In this document: positions 1-8,261 of the stretch, piece by piece
Position numbering within the stretch: the first letter of the stretch is position 1
Layout of the letters: each line of letters begins with the position of its first letter
DNA from: Halonatronum saccharophilum DSM 13868
GTDB taxonomy: Bacteria; Bacillota; Halanaerobiia; Halobacteroidales; Halobacteroidaceae
DNA length: 39,524 bases
Assembly: GCF_000517025.1 (NCBI RefSeq)
Contig: NZ_KI912094.1
Span: 297,334-336,857 of the forward strand
Direction of reading: 5' to 3'
Notes under the pieces: generated by a model
The model's input: the letters and a program-made list of their open reading frames with translations, nothing else
What the model was told of the DNA's origin: nothing
Databases searched by the model: none
Made by a program: the position numbers and the translations under genes

Positions 1-308
1 ATTATACCATGCATTACCGGAGTAAAGGCCCAAGGTTGATAGATTACCCCTGGTATGGTATTTGGAAAATCTGCATCACGATAACGATTCATAATAACCG
101 CCCCTACAGCTACTTTACCTATAAAAGGCTCTCCCCTTGCCTCGGCATGAATTGTCCTAGCCATTAACCTTAACTTTGGAGATAGACTAAAGAAATCTGG
201 GGTTCCTGCCTCACTCTCTTGAAGATTAACTTCAGGATGAATACTATAAACAAAGAAACCAACACCTACCAAAAGAAAAACCAATAGAAAGATTGCTCCT
301 TTTTTCAT
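1..308 (-). CDS. Spore-cortex/cell-wall hydrolase, SleB/CwlJ family (3' end outside window)
   Basis: The ATG at 308 follows AAGGAGGAA at good spacing, and 102 codons are visible before the window edge. The product opens with a lysine pair and one hydrophobic segment (residues 4-21, AIFLLVFLLVGVGFF), either a signal anchor or an uncleaved export signal. From about residue 50 it reads LMARTIHAEARGEPFIGKVA and then VGAVIMNRY, which is the start of the Hydrolase_2 (SleB/CwlJ) fold; the Glu of HAEARGE is the expected catalytic residue. In this family the enzyme cleaves spore cortex or vegetative peptidoglycan. A spore role is inference, because vegetative paralogues exist. The C-terminal half cannot be seen. 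Confidence 0.85.
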   Translation of the reverse strand, partial: MKKGAIFLLVFLLVGVGFFVYSIHPEVNLQESEAGTPDFFSLSPKLRLMARTIHAEARGEPFIGKVAVGAVIMNRYRDADFPNTIPGVIYQPWAFTPVMHGI

Positions 309-430
309 TTTTTCCTCCTTATTTCTTAATATTGATTAATCTTATCTTTTGCTATTAATCTCTTTTATATACAAAAGTTTTGAAGTTCTATTTAGATGTA
401 GTTGGTGAATTTTATCAGGGTTGAGATTTA

Positions 431-615
431 TAGTAATAAAGCGTAGCTTTATTACTGGTGATGAGTAATCAGTAATGAGTAATGGGTAAAACCTTAAAAA
501 AACAGAAACCCCTTTGTTACCTAAGACTTATAAGAGGTTTTGAGATTTTGACTTTACTCATTACTCTTCACTCATTACCCATTACTAGTGGCACGAAAGT
601 GACACTTTATTACTA
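431..615 (+). repeat. Family A inverted-repeat element, copy 1 (MITE-like)
   Basis: This 185-bp element starts TAGTAATAAAG and ends CTTTATTACTA. It lies between the 3' end of the putative outer-membrane gene and the SleB-type gene. The left end is a perfect hairpin, AGTAATAAAGC-gta-GCTTTATTACT. The right end is a GAAA-loop hairpin, AGTGGCAC-GAAA-GTGACACT. Inside each end is an array of 7-bp units (AGTAATG on the left, ACTCATT on the right) that can pair with one another. The core is shared with the copies at 10185 and 30124 but not with the one at 13370. TA flanks both ends. No open reading frame is present. Confidence 0.9.
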
Positions 616-670
616 CACATCTTAACTTCAATCAAAAAGGGGCGCCTCTTTTCGAGACAACCCCTTCTCT

Positions 671-1345
671 TTAAAACCTATATGAAACTCCTAAAGAAAT
701 ACCTAAACCGCTAATACCCAGCACCTTATCCTCTTCAATCTCTATCAATGAACCTTTATCATTATCATAACTCTCTAATAGATTGATCTTTGCTTGTTGA
801 TAAAAAGCCTTAGTATTTAATGATAACCTTTCGCTGAGATTATGATTAACCTCTTTACCGACCCGATACCCATAGCCCTCACCTATTAATACCTTTTTAT
901 TAGAATCTTTCTCTAGCCAAGAATAATCAGCATAATAATCTTCACTATAGCTATAATTTCCTAGCGCTAAATCTAAATTAACATTATTATTCAACCGATA
1001 AGCCAATCTCCCATAAGATGAGCTTAAGTTATAATCTGACCTAAAGTCTCTATAACTTTCTTCATCATAATATTCTATAGAATCCCAAGTTGAAATACTT
1101 TTCTGATAGCCAAGACCTAAACCAACCCTATTATTTAACCAATAAGTCCCTTCAAAGTAATGTCCTCTACCTTCATTCAACTCTTCTCTAACCCACTTGT
1201 CATTGTTAACCTCTCCATCTTCAATATCGGAGTATATAAAGTTATTATATGTAGCCCCGCTATTGAACTCCAACCCCCTTGCATCAACCTGAGAATTTAA
1301 ACTTAAAATAAGGATAAAAATAAATATTATTAGATACTTCTTCAT
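671..1345 (-). CDS. Putative small outer-membrane beta-barrel protein
   Basis: The 224-residue product has a typical signal peptide (MKKYLIIFIFILILSLNS, probable cleavage near VDA-RG). The mature part is dominated by alternating aromatic/polar strands rich in Tyr, Asn, Ser and Asp, for example GLGLGYQKS, SSSYGRLAYRL and LDLALGNYSYSEDYY. It ends GISLGVSYRF; a C-terminal aromatic, usually Phe, is the classic beta-signal recognised by BamA. The length fits an 8-10 strand barrel. I recognise no named family. If correct, it implies an outer membrane, as in Halanaerobiales. It appears monocistronic, preceded by AGGAAAGGT, and family A repeat copy 1 follows its stop. Confidence 0.65.
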   Translation of the reverse strand: MKKYLIIFIFILILSLNSQVDARGLEFNSGATYNNFIYSDIEDGEVNNDKWVREELNEGRGHYFEGTYWLNNRVGLGLGYQKSISTWDSIEYYDEESYRDFRSDYNLSSSYGRLAYRLNNNVNLDLALGNYSYSEDYYADYSWLEKDSNKKVLIGEGYGYRVGKEVNHNLSERLSLNTKAFYQQAKINLLESYDNDKGSLIEIEEDKVLGISGLGISLGVSYRF

Positions 1346-1728
1346 TAGCTTTACCTTTCCTTTCTAATTTCAATTTCCTGATTATCCCTTTATCTTCTAT
1401 TAAACATCTCAAGATACAAATAATTATATCAGTTTTCTTATGAAATTTAAACTTCTTTGTTCTATTTTAAAAGAGAAAGTATACGAATTTATTCAAAAAT
1501 AATCCTTTTGAAGCCGATGGATATTTTAAATCAATATTTGAATATAAACCACTAAAATTAATTACTTAAATAGAATGATTATAGATTTGTCATAATTAAT
1601 AATGATAAAGGTTCATTTTTTTCTTATGACTATCTTTCATCAATTAGAGTACTAAATATCTTTGAACTTAACTGATGTCTAATTGCTGAAAACTGAGAGC
1701 TGATATTTAAGAAATTTCCTTATAGGTA
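1346..1728. other. Gene-poor spacer with possible gene remnant
   Basis: No intact gene is visible. On the plus strand two short protein-like stretches sit in different frames: 1471-1567, containing NNPFEADGYFKSIFEYKP, and 1574-1675, containing RFVIINNDKGSFFSYDYL. They look like one decayed coding sequence broken by a stop and a frameshift. I cannot assign a family, and chance open frames in AT-rich DNA remain possible. The last part (about 1666-1710) carries degenerate copies of a GCTGA/TTGAAA-type short repeat found elsewhere in the window. Confidence 0.25.
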
Positions 1729-1757
1729 TTGACAAGGGATTAAATGACTTGTATAAT
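1729..1757 (+). promoter_or_regulatory. Consensus sigma-A promoter of the ABC importer operon
   Basis: TTGACA (1729-1734), a 17-bp spacer and TATAAT (1752-1757) match the consensus exactly. Predicted initiation near 1764 leaves a leader of about 125 nt before the ATPase gene. In the leader, at about 1796-1820, CGGAATA and CGGGATT form a direct-repeat-like pair that could be an operator; this is weak. I saw no S-box or T-box signature. Confidence 0.85.
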
Positions 1758-1890
1758 TAACCCATATAAAACCTTATTACTTATCGGAATACTCGGGATT
1801 AATTTCAGATAGCTTCTCCTATCACCTATTATTGGTCAAAAATTTTAATACTGATAGTTTATAGCCAACAGCTAAAATTGGAGGTTTATT

Positions 1891-2730
1891 ATGTTAAAAA
1901 TAGAAAAAATACAAAAAAGTTTTAAACAAAAGGATGGTTCTAACCTTCAGGTATTAAAGGATATTAATTTGGATATTAAAGAAGGGGAATTCATCTCTTT
2001 ACTTGGCCCTTCTGGATGTGGTAAGTCTACTCTATTAAATATAATTGCTGGCTTAGAAAATCCAAGCTCTGGGAGTATACTGGTTGAAGGTAATGAGATT
2101 TCTGGAGCTGGAAGCGATCGAGGAGTTGTCTTTCAGGATGCAGCACTCTTTCCTTGGCTTAATGTCTTTGATAATGTAGCCTTCTCTCTTAAAGAGAAGG
2201 GACTAAAAAAAGATGAGGTTGAAAGGATAGCCATAGATAACATTAAGAAGGTCCATTTAAGTAAGTTTAAAGACTCCTACCCCCATCAATTATCTGGCGG
2301 TATGAGACAAAGGGTTGCTATTGCTAGAGCTTTAGCAATGAATCCAAAGATTCTTTTGATGGATGAACCTTTTGGAGCTTTAGATGAACAGACTAGACTT
2401 ATGCTCCAATATGAGCTACAAAAGATTTGGATGGAGACTAAGAAGACGATTATATTCGTTACACATAATATTAGAGAGGCTGTACAACTATCAGATAAAA
2501 TAGTAATCTTTGGTACACAGCCTGGTAATGTTAAAGAAACCTTTGAGGTTAAAGCAGCTCGCCCTCGTCAGATGAATAAAGGGTATCTAGTCCACCTTGA
2601 AGATAAAATTTTAGATATACTTAAAGAAGAAATTGAAAAAGTAATGAAGGAGGAGATGGGTGATGAGTACAACTTTGAAGAGAGTTCTCTTCCTTGGGAT
2701 CCTACTCGTGATATGGGAAGTAATATATAG
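1891..2730 (+). CDS. NitT/TauT-family ABC importer, ATP-binding subunit (SsuB/TauB-like)
   Basis: This cytoplasmic ATPase powers the importer encoded with the next two genes. In order it shows Walker A GPSGCGKST (about residue 41), the Q-loop VFQDAALFPWL, signature [15 protein letters not shown], Walker B ILLMDEPFGALD and the H-loop histidine in FVTHNI. The VFQDAALFPWL stretch is typical of nitrate/sulfonate/taurine ATPases. The 279-residue length includes a C-terminal extension ending WDPTRDMGSNI. That tail overlaps the permease start by 68 bp, implying translational coupling. SD GGAGG precedes the ATG. The substrate cannot be read from this subunit; cysK downstream suggests a sulfur compound. 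Confidence 0.93.
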   Translation: MLKIEKIQKSFKQKDGSNLQVLKDINLDIKEGEFISLLGPSGCGKSTLLNIIAGLENPSSGSILVEGNEISGAGSDRGVVFQDAALFPWLNVFDNVAFSLKEKGLKKDEVERIAIDNIKKVHLSKFKDSYPHQLSGGMRQRVAIARALAMNPKILLMDEPFGALDEQTRLMLQYELQKIWMETKKTIIFVTHNIREAVQLSDKIVIFGTQPGNVKETFEVKAARPRQMNKGYLVHLEDKILDILKEEIEKVMKEEMGDEYNFEESSLPWDPTRDMGSNI

Positions 2731-3424
2731 ATTAGCAATTTGGCCACAGATTTTATTCCCTTCCCCCTTGCAAGTCTGGGATACACTATATCATGGATTT
2801 GTAGGTGGTCGTTTTATAATAGCTTTGCAAAACAGTTTTAGAAGGCTTTTAATTGGTTATGCCATTGCTTTAGGAGTTGGAACCTTTTTAGGTCTACTGA
2901 TCGCTTCTTCTAAGCTAATAGATGAAACTTTAGGAGCTTTTATCTTAGCTCTACAGAGTATTCCTTCTATAGTTTGGCTACCACTTGCTATTTTATGGTT
3001 TAGAATGGGAGAGACTGCCATTATCTTTATTGTTGTTTTAGGTGGTACCTGGAATATGGTAATGAGTGCATCTACAGGAATTAAGAATGTAGATCCAACA
3101 CTGATTAAAGCAGCTAAGACAATGGGTGTTAAGGGATATAAGTTGTTTTTTAAGGTTATCATTCCCGCTTCTATCCCCCACTTGATTACAGGGATGAGAA
3201 TATCTTGGGCCTTCTCTTGGCGTGCTTTGATGGCTGGAGAGCTTTTGGGAAGCGGGCAAGGACTTGGTCAGCTTCTAATGTGGGCTCGAGAACTTGGAAA
3301 TATGAGTATGGTTATATCAATTATGATTATTATAGCTACTTTGGGTTCAGTTACTGATGGGTTAATCTTTAAACCCTTAGAAAATAGAGTTTTAGAGAGA
3401 TGGGGTTTGAATTCTAATAATTAA
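2663..3424 (+). CDS. NitT/TauT-family ABC importer, permease subunit (SsuC/TauC-like)
   Basis: This inner-membrane permease of about 253 residues has roughly six hydrophobic segments. The cytoplasmic EAA-type loop (AAKTMGVKGYKLFFKVIIPA, about residues 152-171), which docks onto the ATPase, is clear. The N-terminal segment leads to LFPSPLQVWDTL, a hallmark of this family. I prefer ATG 2663 over GTG 2660 because AAGGAGGAG at 2647-2655 is then well spaced. Both starts lie inside the ATPase gene. The protein presumably works as a homodimer with the ATPase and the lipoprotein that follows 20 nt downstream. Confidence 0.92.
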   Translation: MSTTLKRVLFLGILLVIWEVIYRLAIWPQILFPSPLQVWDTLYHGFVGGRFIIALQNSFRRLLIGYAIALGVGTFLGLLIASSKLIDETLGAFILALQSIPSIVWLPLAILWFRMGETAIIFIVVLGGTWNMVMSASTGIKNVDPTLIKAAKTMGVKGYKLFFKVIIPASIPHLITGMRISWAFSWRALMAGELLGSGQGLGQLLMWARELGNMSMVISIMIIIATLGSVTDGLIFKPLENRVLERWGLNSNN

Positions 3425-3444
3425 TTTTAAGGAGGATGATAATA

Positions 3445-4458
3445 ATGAGTAATAAGAAGATTATTTTAGTTTTATTATTAGTAAGTGTTTTGGTGATAAG
3501 TGGTTGTGCAGCTGATGAGAGTGCAAGTACTGAAGGTATAGAAGAGATTACTATAGGATACTTCCCTAACTTAAATAATGGTCAAGGATTGGTAGGTGTA
3601 GCCGAGGGAATCTTCCAAGAGGAGTTTGGTGATGATGTGAAGGTTAATGTGAAGACCTTCCCTAGAGGTGCAGTATTTATGGATGCCCTTGCTACAGATC
3701 AGATTGATATTGGGTATATTGGCCCAGCACCTGCTATCAATAGATTCTTACAAGGTGGAGATGTTAAGATACTAGGAAATGCAAGTATCGGTGGTAATGT
3801 AATTGTAACTGCTGGTGATGGTACTATTACTTCTCCAGAGGACTTTAACCATAAGAGAATTGCTACTCCAGGAATCGCATGTAGCCATGACTTGGTTCTA
3901 CGCCGTTGGATGTGGGATAATGATCTAAGAATGGAGAATCACGGCGGTACTATAGAACATATAATTCAAGATCCTGCTACTATGATCGGTCTATTTGAGC
4001 AAGGACAGATAGAGGGAGCTGCAATAGCTGAACCTTGGGCCTCTAGAATGGAAGATGAGATTGGAGCAGAGGTATTTGTTGAGTGGGATGACCTGCCTTG
4101 GGAAGGTAGAATGCCTGCTACTGTTATAGCAACTACAAATGAATTCTTCGCTGGAAATGAGGAGGCTGTTAAGACCTTCTTGAGAGCCCATCAAAGGGTT
4201 ACTGATTATATAAACAATAATCGTCAAGAGAGTCTAGAATTAATGCAATCAGAGATTAAGAGAATTACCGACCAAGAACTTTCTTTGGATATCTTGGATA
4301 GATCTTTAAATAGAACTGAATTCACCTCAGTCCTTGATGAAGGCATCATGCAAGAGTTAGCTGAAATCTCCAAGGAGCTAGGTGTAATCAGCGGTGATGT
4401 GAGTATCGAAGGGTTAATTGATACAACTTTGTTGGAAGAATTTTTAGATAATAATTAA
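3445..4458 (+). CDS. NitT/TauT-family ABC importer, substrate-binding lipoprotein (SsuA-like)
   Basis: The lipoprotein signal peptide ends VLVISGC, with Cys as the lipidated residue, so the protein is membrane-tethered outside the inner membrane. The mature part belongs to the NMT1/SsuA fold: ITIGYFPNLNNGQGLVGVAE, then FPRGAVFMDALATDQIDIGY, and later GAAIAEPWASRM. ATG 3436 overlaps the SD GGAGG (3431-3435), so ATG 3445 is chosen, giving 337 residues. It is the last gene of the importer operon. Sulfonate, taurine or a similar small anion is the family-level expectation; cysK next door favours a sulfur source. The ligand is not proven. Confidence 0.9.
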   Translation: MSNKKIILVLLLVSVLVISGCAADESASTEGIEEITIGYFPNLNNGQGLVGVAEGIFQEEFGDDVKVNVKTFPRGAVFMDALATDQIDIGYIGPAPAINRFLQGGDVKILGNASIGGNVIVTAGDGTITSPEDFNHKRIATPGIACSHDLVLRRWMWDNDLRMENHGGTIEHIIQDPATMIGLFEQGQIEGAAIAEPWASRMEDEIGAEVFVEWDDLPWEGRMPATVIATTNEFFAGNEEAVKTFLRAHQRVTDYINNNRQESLELMQSEIKRITDQELSLDILDRSLNRTEFTSVLDEGIMQELAEISKELGVISGDVSIEGLIDTTLLEEFLDNN

Positions 4459-4485
4459 GATTAATCAAAGAACAAAAATCAAAAG

Positions 4486-4620
4486 CAAAGATCTTTTGGA
4501 ACCACTAATTAACACTAATTTTCACTAATCAAAAACCATTAATTAAGATCAATTTTAAAATTTAAGAATTTAATTTCTATCCGTGTGTATTCGTGTTCAT
4601 TAGTGGTAAAAAAATCTTTT
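4486..4620. repeat. Inverted-repeat element with ~10-bp periodic arms
   Basis: The left arm has three units CACTAATTAA, CACTAATTTT, CACTAATCAA. The right arm has CGTGTGTATT, CGTGTTCATT and then AGTGGT. The outer ends pair as ACCACTAAT with ATTAGTGGT, flanked by AAAGATCTTTT and AAATCTTTT. It fills the gap between the importer operon and cysK. There is no open frame. It could act as a weak terminator for the importer operon. Confidence 0.7.
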
Positions 4621-4673
4621 AATTTCTTAATTTTTTATCTACAGTAATACTCAACTAAGAAAGGAGGTCTGTT

Positions 4674-5585
4674 ATGAAGGTTGATAGTATCTTGGATTTA
4701 ATCGGAAATACACCGATCGTTAAGTTGAATAGAGTAGTTCCTGCTGGTAGCGCAGAGGTTTATGTGAAGTTGGAGTCCTTTAATCCTAGCCGGAGTGTTA
4801 AGGCAAGGCCTGCTTATAATATGATTAAGGTGGCTGAAGAAGAAGGAAAACTTAAGCCTGGAGGTACTATTATAGAGCCTACCAGTGGGAATACTGGTAT
4901 CGGCCTGGCTATGGTGTCTGCTGTTAAAGGATATAAAGCGATACTACTTATGCCAGAGACGGCCTCTAAGGAGAGAATACAATTGATGAGAGCTTATGGT
5001 GCCCAGGTAGTCCTTACCCCTAGTGATAAGGGAATGACTGGAACTTTGGAGAAGGCCGAAGAATTATTGGAGGAAACGGAGAACTCCTTTATGCCCAATC
5101 AATTTAATAATCCGGCCAACCCTGATGCCCACCGCCCTACTACAGCTAGGGAGATTATCGAGGCCTTCGATGGTGATTTGGATATCTTGGTCTCTACTGC
5201 TGGAACTGGAGGAACGGTCTCTGGAACTGGTGAGGAGTTGAAGAAGGCTATAGATGATCTTAAGGTCTATATAGTTGAATCAGAGAACTCCCCTGTTATC
5301 TCAGGTGGTGAATCAGGTTCTCATAAAGTACCTGGAACGGGACCAGGTTTCATCCCAGACACCTTAAATCGAGGTATCTATAATCGGGTCTATCGGATTG
5401 ATGACGAGGATGCTTTGGAGACAGCAAGGAGGTTGGCTGCTTTGGAGGGGATTCTCGTTGGCCCGTCCTCGGGAGCAGCAGTCCATACTGCTATTGAGGC
5501 TGCCAAGGAGGTTGGCCCGGGTAAAAAAGTCTTAGCAATTGCTCCTGACACTGGCGAGAGATATTTAAGTACTGGACTGTTTTAA
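4674..5585 (+). CDS. cysK: Cysteine synthase A (O-acetylserine sulfhydrylase)
   Basis: This PLP enzyme makes L-cysteine from O-acetylserine and sulfide in the cytoplasm. Visible motifs are GNTPIVKL near the N-terminus, the PLP lysine in NPSRSVKAR (about residue 43), the substrate loop EPTSGNTGIGLA, the phosphate-binding GTGGTVSGTG and the C-terminal PDTGERYLSTGLF. At 303 residues it has the usual length. The lysine neighbourhood differs from the common GGSVKDR; E. coli CysK has NPSFSVKCR, so this variation is within the family. AAAGGAGG precedes the ATG. Its position behind a sulfonate-type importer suggests cysteine biosynthesis linked to sulfur import. A cystathionine beta-synthase-like role is less likely given the length. 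Confidence 0.93.
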   Translation: MKVDSILDLIGNTPIVKLNRVVPAGSAEVYVKLESFNPSRSVKARPAYNMIKVAEEEGKLKPGGTIIEPTSGNTGIGLAMVSAVKGYKAILLMPETASKERIQLMRAYGAQVVLTPSDKGMTGTLEKAEELLEETENSFMPNQFNNPANPDAHRPTTAREIIEAFDGDLDILVSTAGTGGTVSGTGEELKKAIDDLKVYIVESENSPVISGGESGSHKVPGTGPGFIPDTLNRGIYNRVYRIDDEDALETARRLAALEGILVGPSSGAAVHTAIEAAKEVGPGKKVLAIAPDTGERYLSTGLF

Positions 5586-5622
5586 AGATATATTAAAGCT
5601 ATATAAGAGTTAATTCTCTTCT

Positions 5623-5670
5623 AATAAAAAGCCCCCCTTAACTGTAGACAGTTAAGGGGGGCTTTTTATT
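5623..5670. terminator. Bidirectional rho-independent terminator between cysK and zwf
   Basis: A perfect 22-bp inverted repeat has a TAGA loop and a CCCCCC/GGGGGG-containing stem. It is flanked by A-runs on one side and T-runs on the other, so it can stop both the plus-strand cysK transcript and the minus-strand gnd-zwf transcript. Confidence 0.97.
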
Positions 5671-5698
5671 AATCTATTATCTATCCTCTGCTCTTAAT

Positions 5699-7192
5699 CT
5701 AATCCCACCATCTTCGACCTTCCATTTCTAAAAGCTCTTTACTCTCCTCCGGGCCAACACTTCCAGCCCTATAATTTGGAAAGTCTCCCTTATTCTCATT
5801 CCAATAATCTGCAATCTTATCAATAAAGCGCCAAGCATACTCGACCTCATCCCAACGAGTAAAGAGGGTCTGATCTCCTAAGATGACATTATGAATCAAA
5901 CGCTCATAGGCCTCTGGTGAGTTGAGCCCTACCTGACAGTTCTGACAAAAGTCCATCTTGACAGGAATAATTTGAGCATCACTACCTGGCTCCTTAGCAT
6001 TAAACTGTAGATAAACTCCCTCTTCTGGTTGAACCTTGATAACTAAAAGGTTAGGCCTTGGTTCATCCCCCTTCAAGAAGGCTGGATGAAAATCTGATTT
6101 AAACTCTATAATAACTTTAGTCACCTTTTCCGGTAGCCTTTTGCCCGTCTTAATATAAAAGGGAACCCCTGACCAGCGAAGATTATCGACTAAGACCTTT
6201 AAAGCAGCAAAGGTGTCAGTATTAGAGCTATTATCCACCCTATCTTCATCGCGATAAGAGATAACCTTCTCCCCTCTTATCTCACCCTCTCCATATTGAC
6301 CTCTAATAGCCCAAGAGTCTACTTCACCATCTTCACCCTCTATCAAGGACTTTAAGATCTTTACCTTCTCATCTCTTATATCCTTAGTCTCCATCTGTGC
6401 CGGTGGCTCCATAGCAATCAAAGATAGTATCTGAAACATATGGTTTTGGACCATATCCTTGAGTGCTCCAGCTTTCTCATAATATCTACCTCTATCCTTA
6501 ACTCCATAGGGCTCTGTAGAGATTATCTGAACATTATCAATGTAACGGTTATTCCAAATTGGCTCAAAGAGAAGGTTAGCAAAGCGGATAACCAAGATAC
6601 TCTGCAGCATCTCTTTACCCAAATAATGATCTATTCGATAGATATTTTCTTCAGAAAAGACCTGTGTAATCCTTTTATTTAACCTCTTTGCCGACTCTAA
6701 ATCATGACCAAAAGGCTTCTCAATCACCAACCTTCTCCACCCCTTGCCAGAAGAAGTAGCCAGATCATACTCATCTAGCTTGTCAACTATTAGATCAAAG
6801 AAGTTAGGGGCGACTGCCAAGTAAAATATTCTATCACCTTCACCTTTATCATCAATTTTATTTAAATAGTCTTTCAAATCTTCATAGGTTCTACTCTCTT
6901 TAAAATCAGCTTTTATATAGTCAACCCTTTGCTTTAACTTATCCCATACATCTTCCTTAACCTTCCCACTTAACGCTTCTTCCAAAGATGAATAAAGGGA
7001 GTTTAGATACTCCTCTCTATTCTCACTCCTTCTTCCAATACCTATTACAGAGAAATCCTCTCCTGACAAATCTCGGTCTAAAAGATTATAAAAAGCAGGG
7101 ATCAGCTTACGATGGGCCAAATCCCCTGTACCTCCAAAGATAATAAATTGAAAATTATTTCCTTTCTTTAAGTCACTTTTTCTCAACAGCAT
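5699..7192 (-). CDS. zwf: Glucose-6-phosphate 1-dehydrogenase
   Basis: The enzyme oxidises glucose-6-phosphate to 6-phosphogluconolactone with NADP, the entry step of the oxidative pentose phosphate pathway. The nucleotide-binding loop FGGTGDLAHRKLIPAFYNLL lies near the N-terminus, EKPFGHDLESA near 165, and the catalytic signature RIDHYLGKE (His general base area) near 190. At about 497 residues it has normal length. TTG 7201 lies too close to the GGGGAG at about 7204-7210, so ATG 7192 is preferred. It overlaps the end of gnd by 20 bp, so the two are cotranscribed and probably coupled. No 6-phosphogluconolactonase gene is present in the window. Confidence 0.96.
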   Translation of the reverse strand: MLLRKSDLKKGNNFQFIIFGGTGDLAHRKLIPAFYNLLDRDLSGEDFSVIGIGRRSENREEYLNSLYSSLEEALSGKVKEDVWDKLKQRVDYIKADFKESRTYEDLKDYLNKIDDKGEGDRIFYLAVAPNFFDLIVDKLDEYDLATSSGKGWRRLVIEKPFGHDLESAKRLNKRITQVFSEENIYRIDHYLGKEMLQSILVIRFANLLFEPIWNNRYIDNVQIISTEPYGVKDRGRYYEKAGALKDMVQNHMFQILSLIAMEPPAQMETKDIRDEKVKILKSLIEGEDGEVDSWAIRGQYGEGEIRGEKVISYRDEDRVDNSSNTDTFAALKVLVDNLRWSGVPFYIKTGKRLPEKVTKVIIEFKSDFHPAFLKGDEPRPNLLVIKVQPEEGVYLQFNAKEPGSDAQIIPVKMDFCQNCQVGLNSPEAYERLIHNVILGDQTLFTRWDEVEYAWRFIDKIADYWNENKGDFPNYRAGSVGPEESKELLEMEGRRWWD

Positions 7193-8069
7193 GATTGCCA
7201 AACTCCCCTCTTAGAGCTGCTACCACCTTACCTGAAAAGGTATCCTCCTGCTTAGATCGATATCTCATAAAGAGAGAATTTGCAATTATAGGTATTGGCA
7301 CTTCTAACTTAAGAGCCTCTTCTACAGTCCATAGCCCCTCACCTGAGTGGTCCATTACCCCCTTAATATCATCTAATTTAGGATCCTTAGAGAAAGCACT
7401 CTCTGTCAACTCCATCAACCAACTCCTAATTACCGAACCATGATTCCAAACCCTAGCAATTTCTTTATAATCCAGATCAAAGTCACTCTTCTCTAAGACC
7501 TCAAAACCTTCACCTATAGCTTGGAGTACCCCATATTCAATACCATTATGAACCATCTTAACAAAGTGACCACTGCCTGTTGGCCCTGTATGAAGGTACC
7601 CCCTCTCCACATTCACATCCTTAAAGACTGGCTCTAACTTAGCAAAGACCTCATCTTCTGCTCCAATCATCATACAAGCCCCATTGCGTGCACCCTCAAC
7701 ACCACCACTTGTACCAGCATCGACTAAGTGAATTCCTTTGTCACTTAAGAACTGATTTCTTCTTAATGTATTAGTATATTTAGAATTACCACCATCTATT
7801 ATAATATCTCCTTCATCTACAAGGTCAGATAATTGATTGATTATATCCTCAACTACATCACCAGCAGGAAGCATCACCCACAGAACCCTTTGGGACGATA
7901 ACTTTCCTACTAATTCCTCCAAAGAAGTTGCACCTTCTGCTCCCTTTTTCTCCAACTCCTTAACCTTCTCTACGCTTCTATTATAACCTACCACCTTATG
8001 TCCATTGTCCATTAAATTCAAAGCCAAATTAATACCCATCCGACCCAAACCTACGATTCCTATCTCCAT
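7173..8069 (-). CDS. gnd: 6-phosphogluconate dehydrogenase, decarboxylating (short type)
   Basis: It oxidatively decarboxylates 6-phosphogluconate to ribulose-5-phosphate. The N-terminal Rossmann motif is GIVGLGRMGINLALNLMDNG. The substrate region IIIDGGNSKYTNTLRRN and DAGTSGGVEGARNGACMMIG, and the catalytic-lysine region GPTGSGHFVKMVHNGIEYG, are intact. At 298 residues it belongs to the short YqeC/GndA-like class, not the roughly 470-residue form; this class is often NAD-preferring, which I infer only from length. SD AGGAAAGGAG precedes the ATG. It is first in a gnd-zwf operon. Confidence 0.93.
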   Translation of the reverse strand: MEIGIVGLGRMGINLALNLMDNGHKVVGYNRSVEKVKELEKKGAEGATSLEELVGKLSSQRVLWVMLPAGDVVEDIINQLSDLVDEGDIIIDGGNSKYTNTLRRNQFLSDKGIHLVDAGTSGGVEGARNGACMMIGAEDEVFAKLEPVFKDVNVERGYLHTGPTGSGHFVKMVHNGIEYGVLQAIGEGFEVLEKSDFDLDYKEIARVWNHGSVIRSWLMELTESAFSKDPKLDDIKGVMDHSGEGLWTVEEALKLEVPIPIIANSLFMRYRSKQEDTFSGKVVAALRGEFGNHAVEKK

Positions 8070-8203
8070 CTTAACCTCTCCTTTCCTCTTAATAGTCTAT
8101 TACTATCCTAAAGAACTTATCCCTATTAATTATACTGGTTTAATTTAACAATTCTCCATTGATAATAAAAATCCTTCTTAATAACACCAATAAGTAATTT
8201 GTA

Positions 8204-8230
8204 ACATTTTCTTCTCCATTGCATAATATA
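8204..8230 (+). promoter_or_regulatory. Candidate mother-cell (sigma-K/E type) sporulation promoter
   Basis: AC at 8204-8205, a 16-bp spacer and CATAATATA at 8222-8230 match the sigma-K pattern AC-N16/17-CATANNNTA. It sits about 30 bp before a 31-codon gene encoding a sporulation-type peptide, which makes the match more credible. It is short and AT-rich, so chance cannot be excluded. Confidence 0.5.
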
Positions 8231-8261
8231 TATTGAAATCAAAAGAAGGGGGGGAGTAATA

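Noticed and set aside
1758-1890. Possible S-box or other sulfur riboswitch before the importer
   Set aside because: No conserved riboswitch core and no leader terminator/antiterminator pair could be found in the 125-nt leader.
2568-2786. Minus-strand frame across the ATPase-permease overlap
   Set aside because: It is antisense to two well-supported genes and has no start signals.
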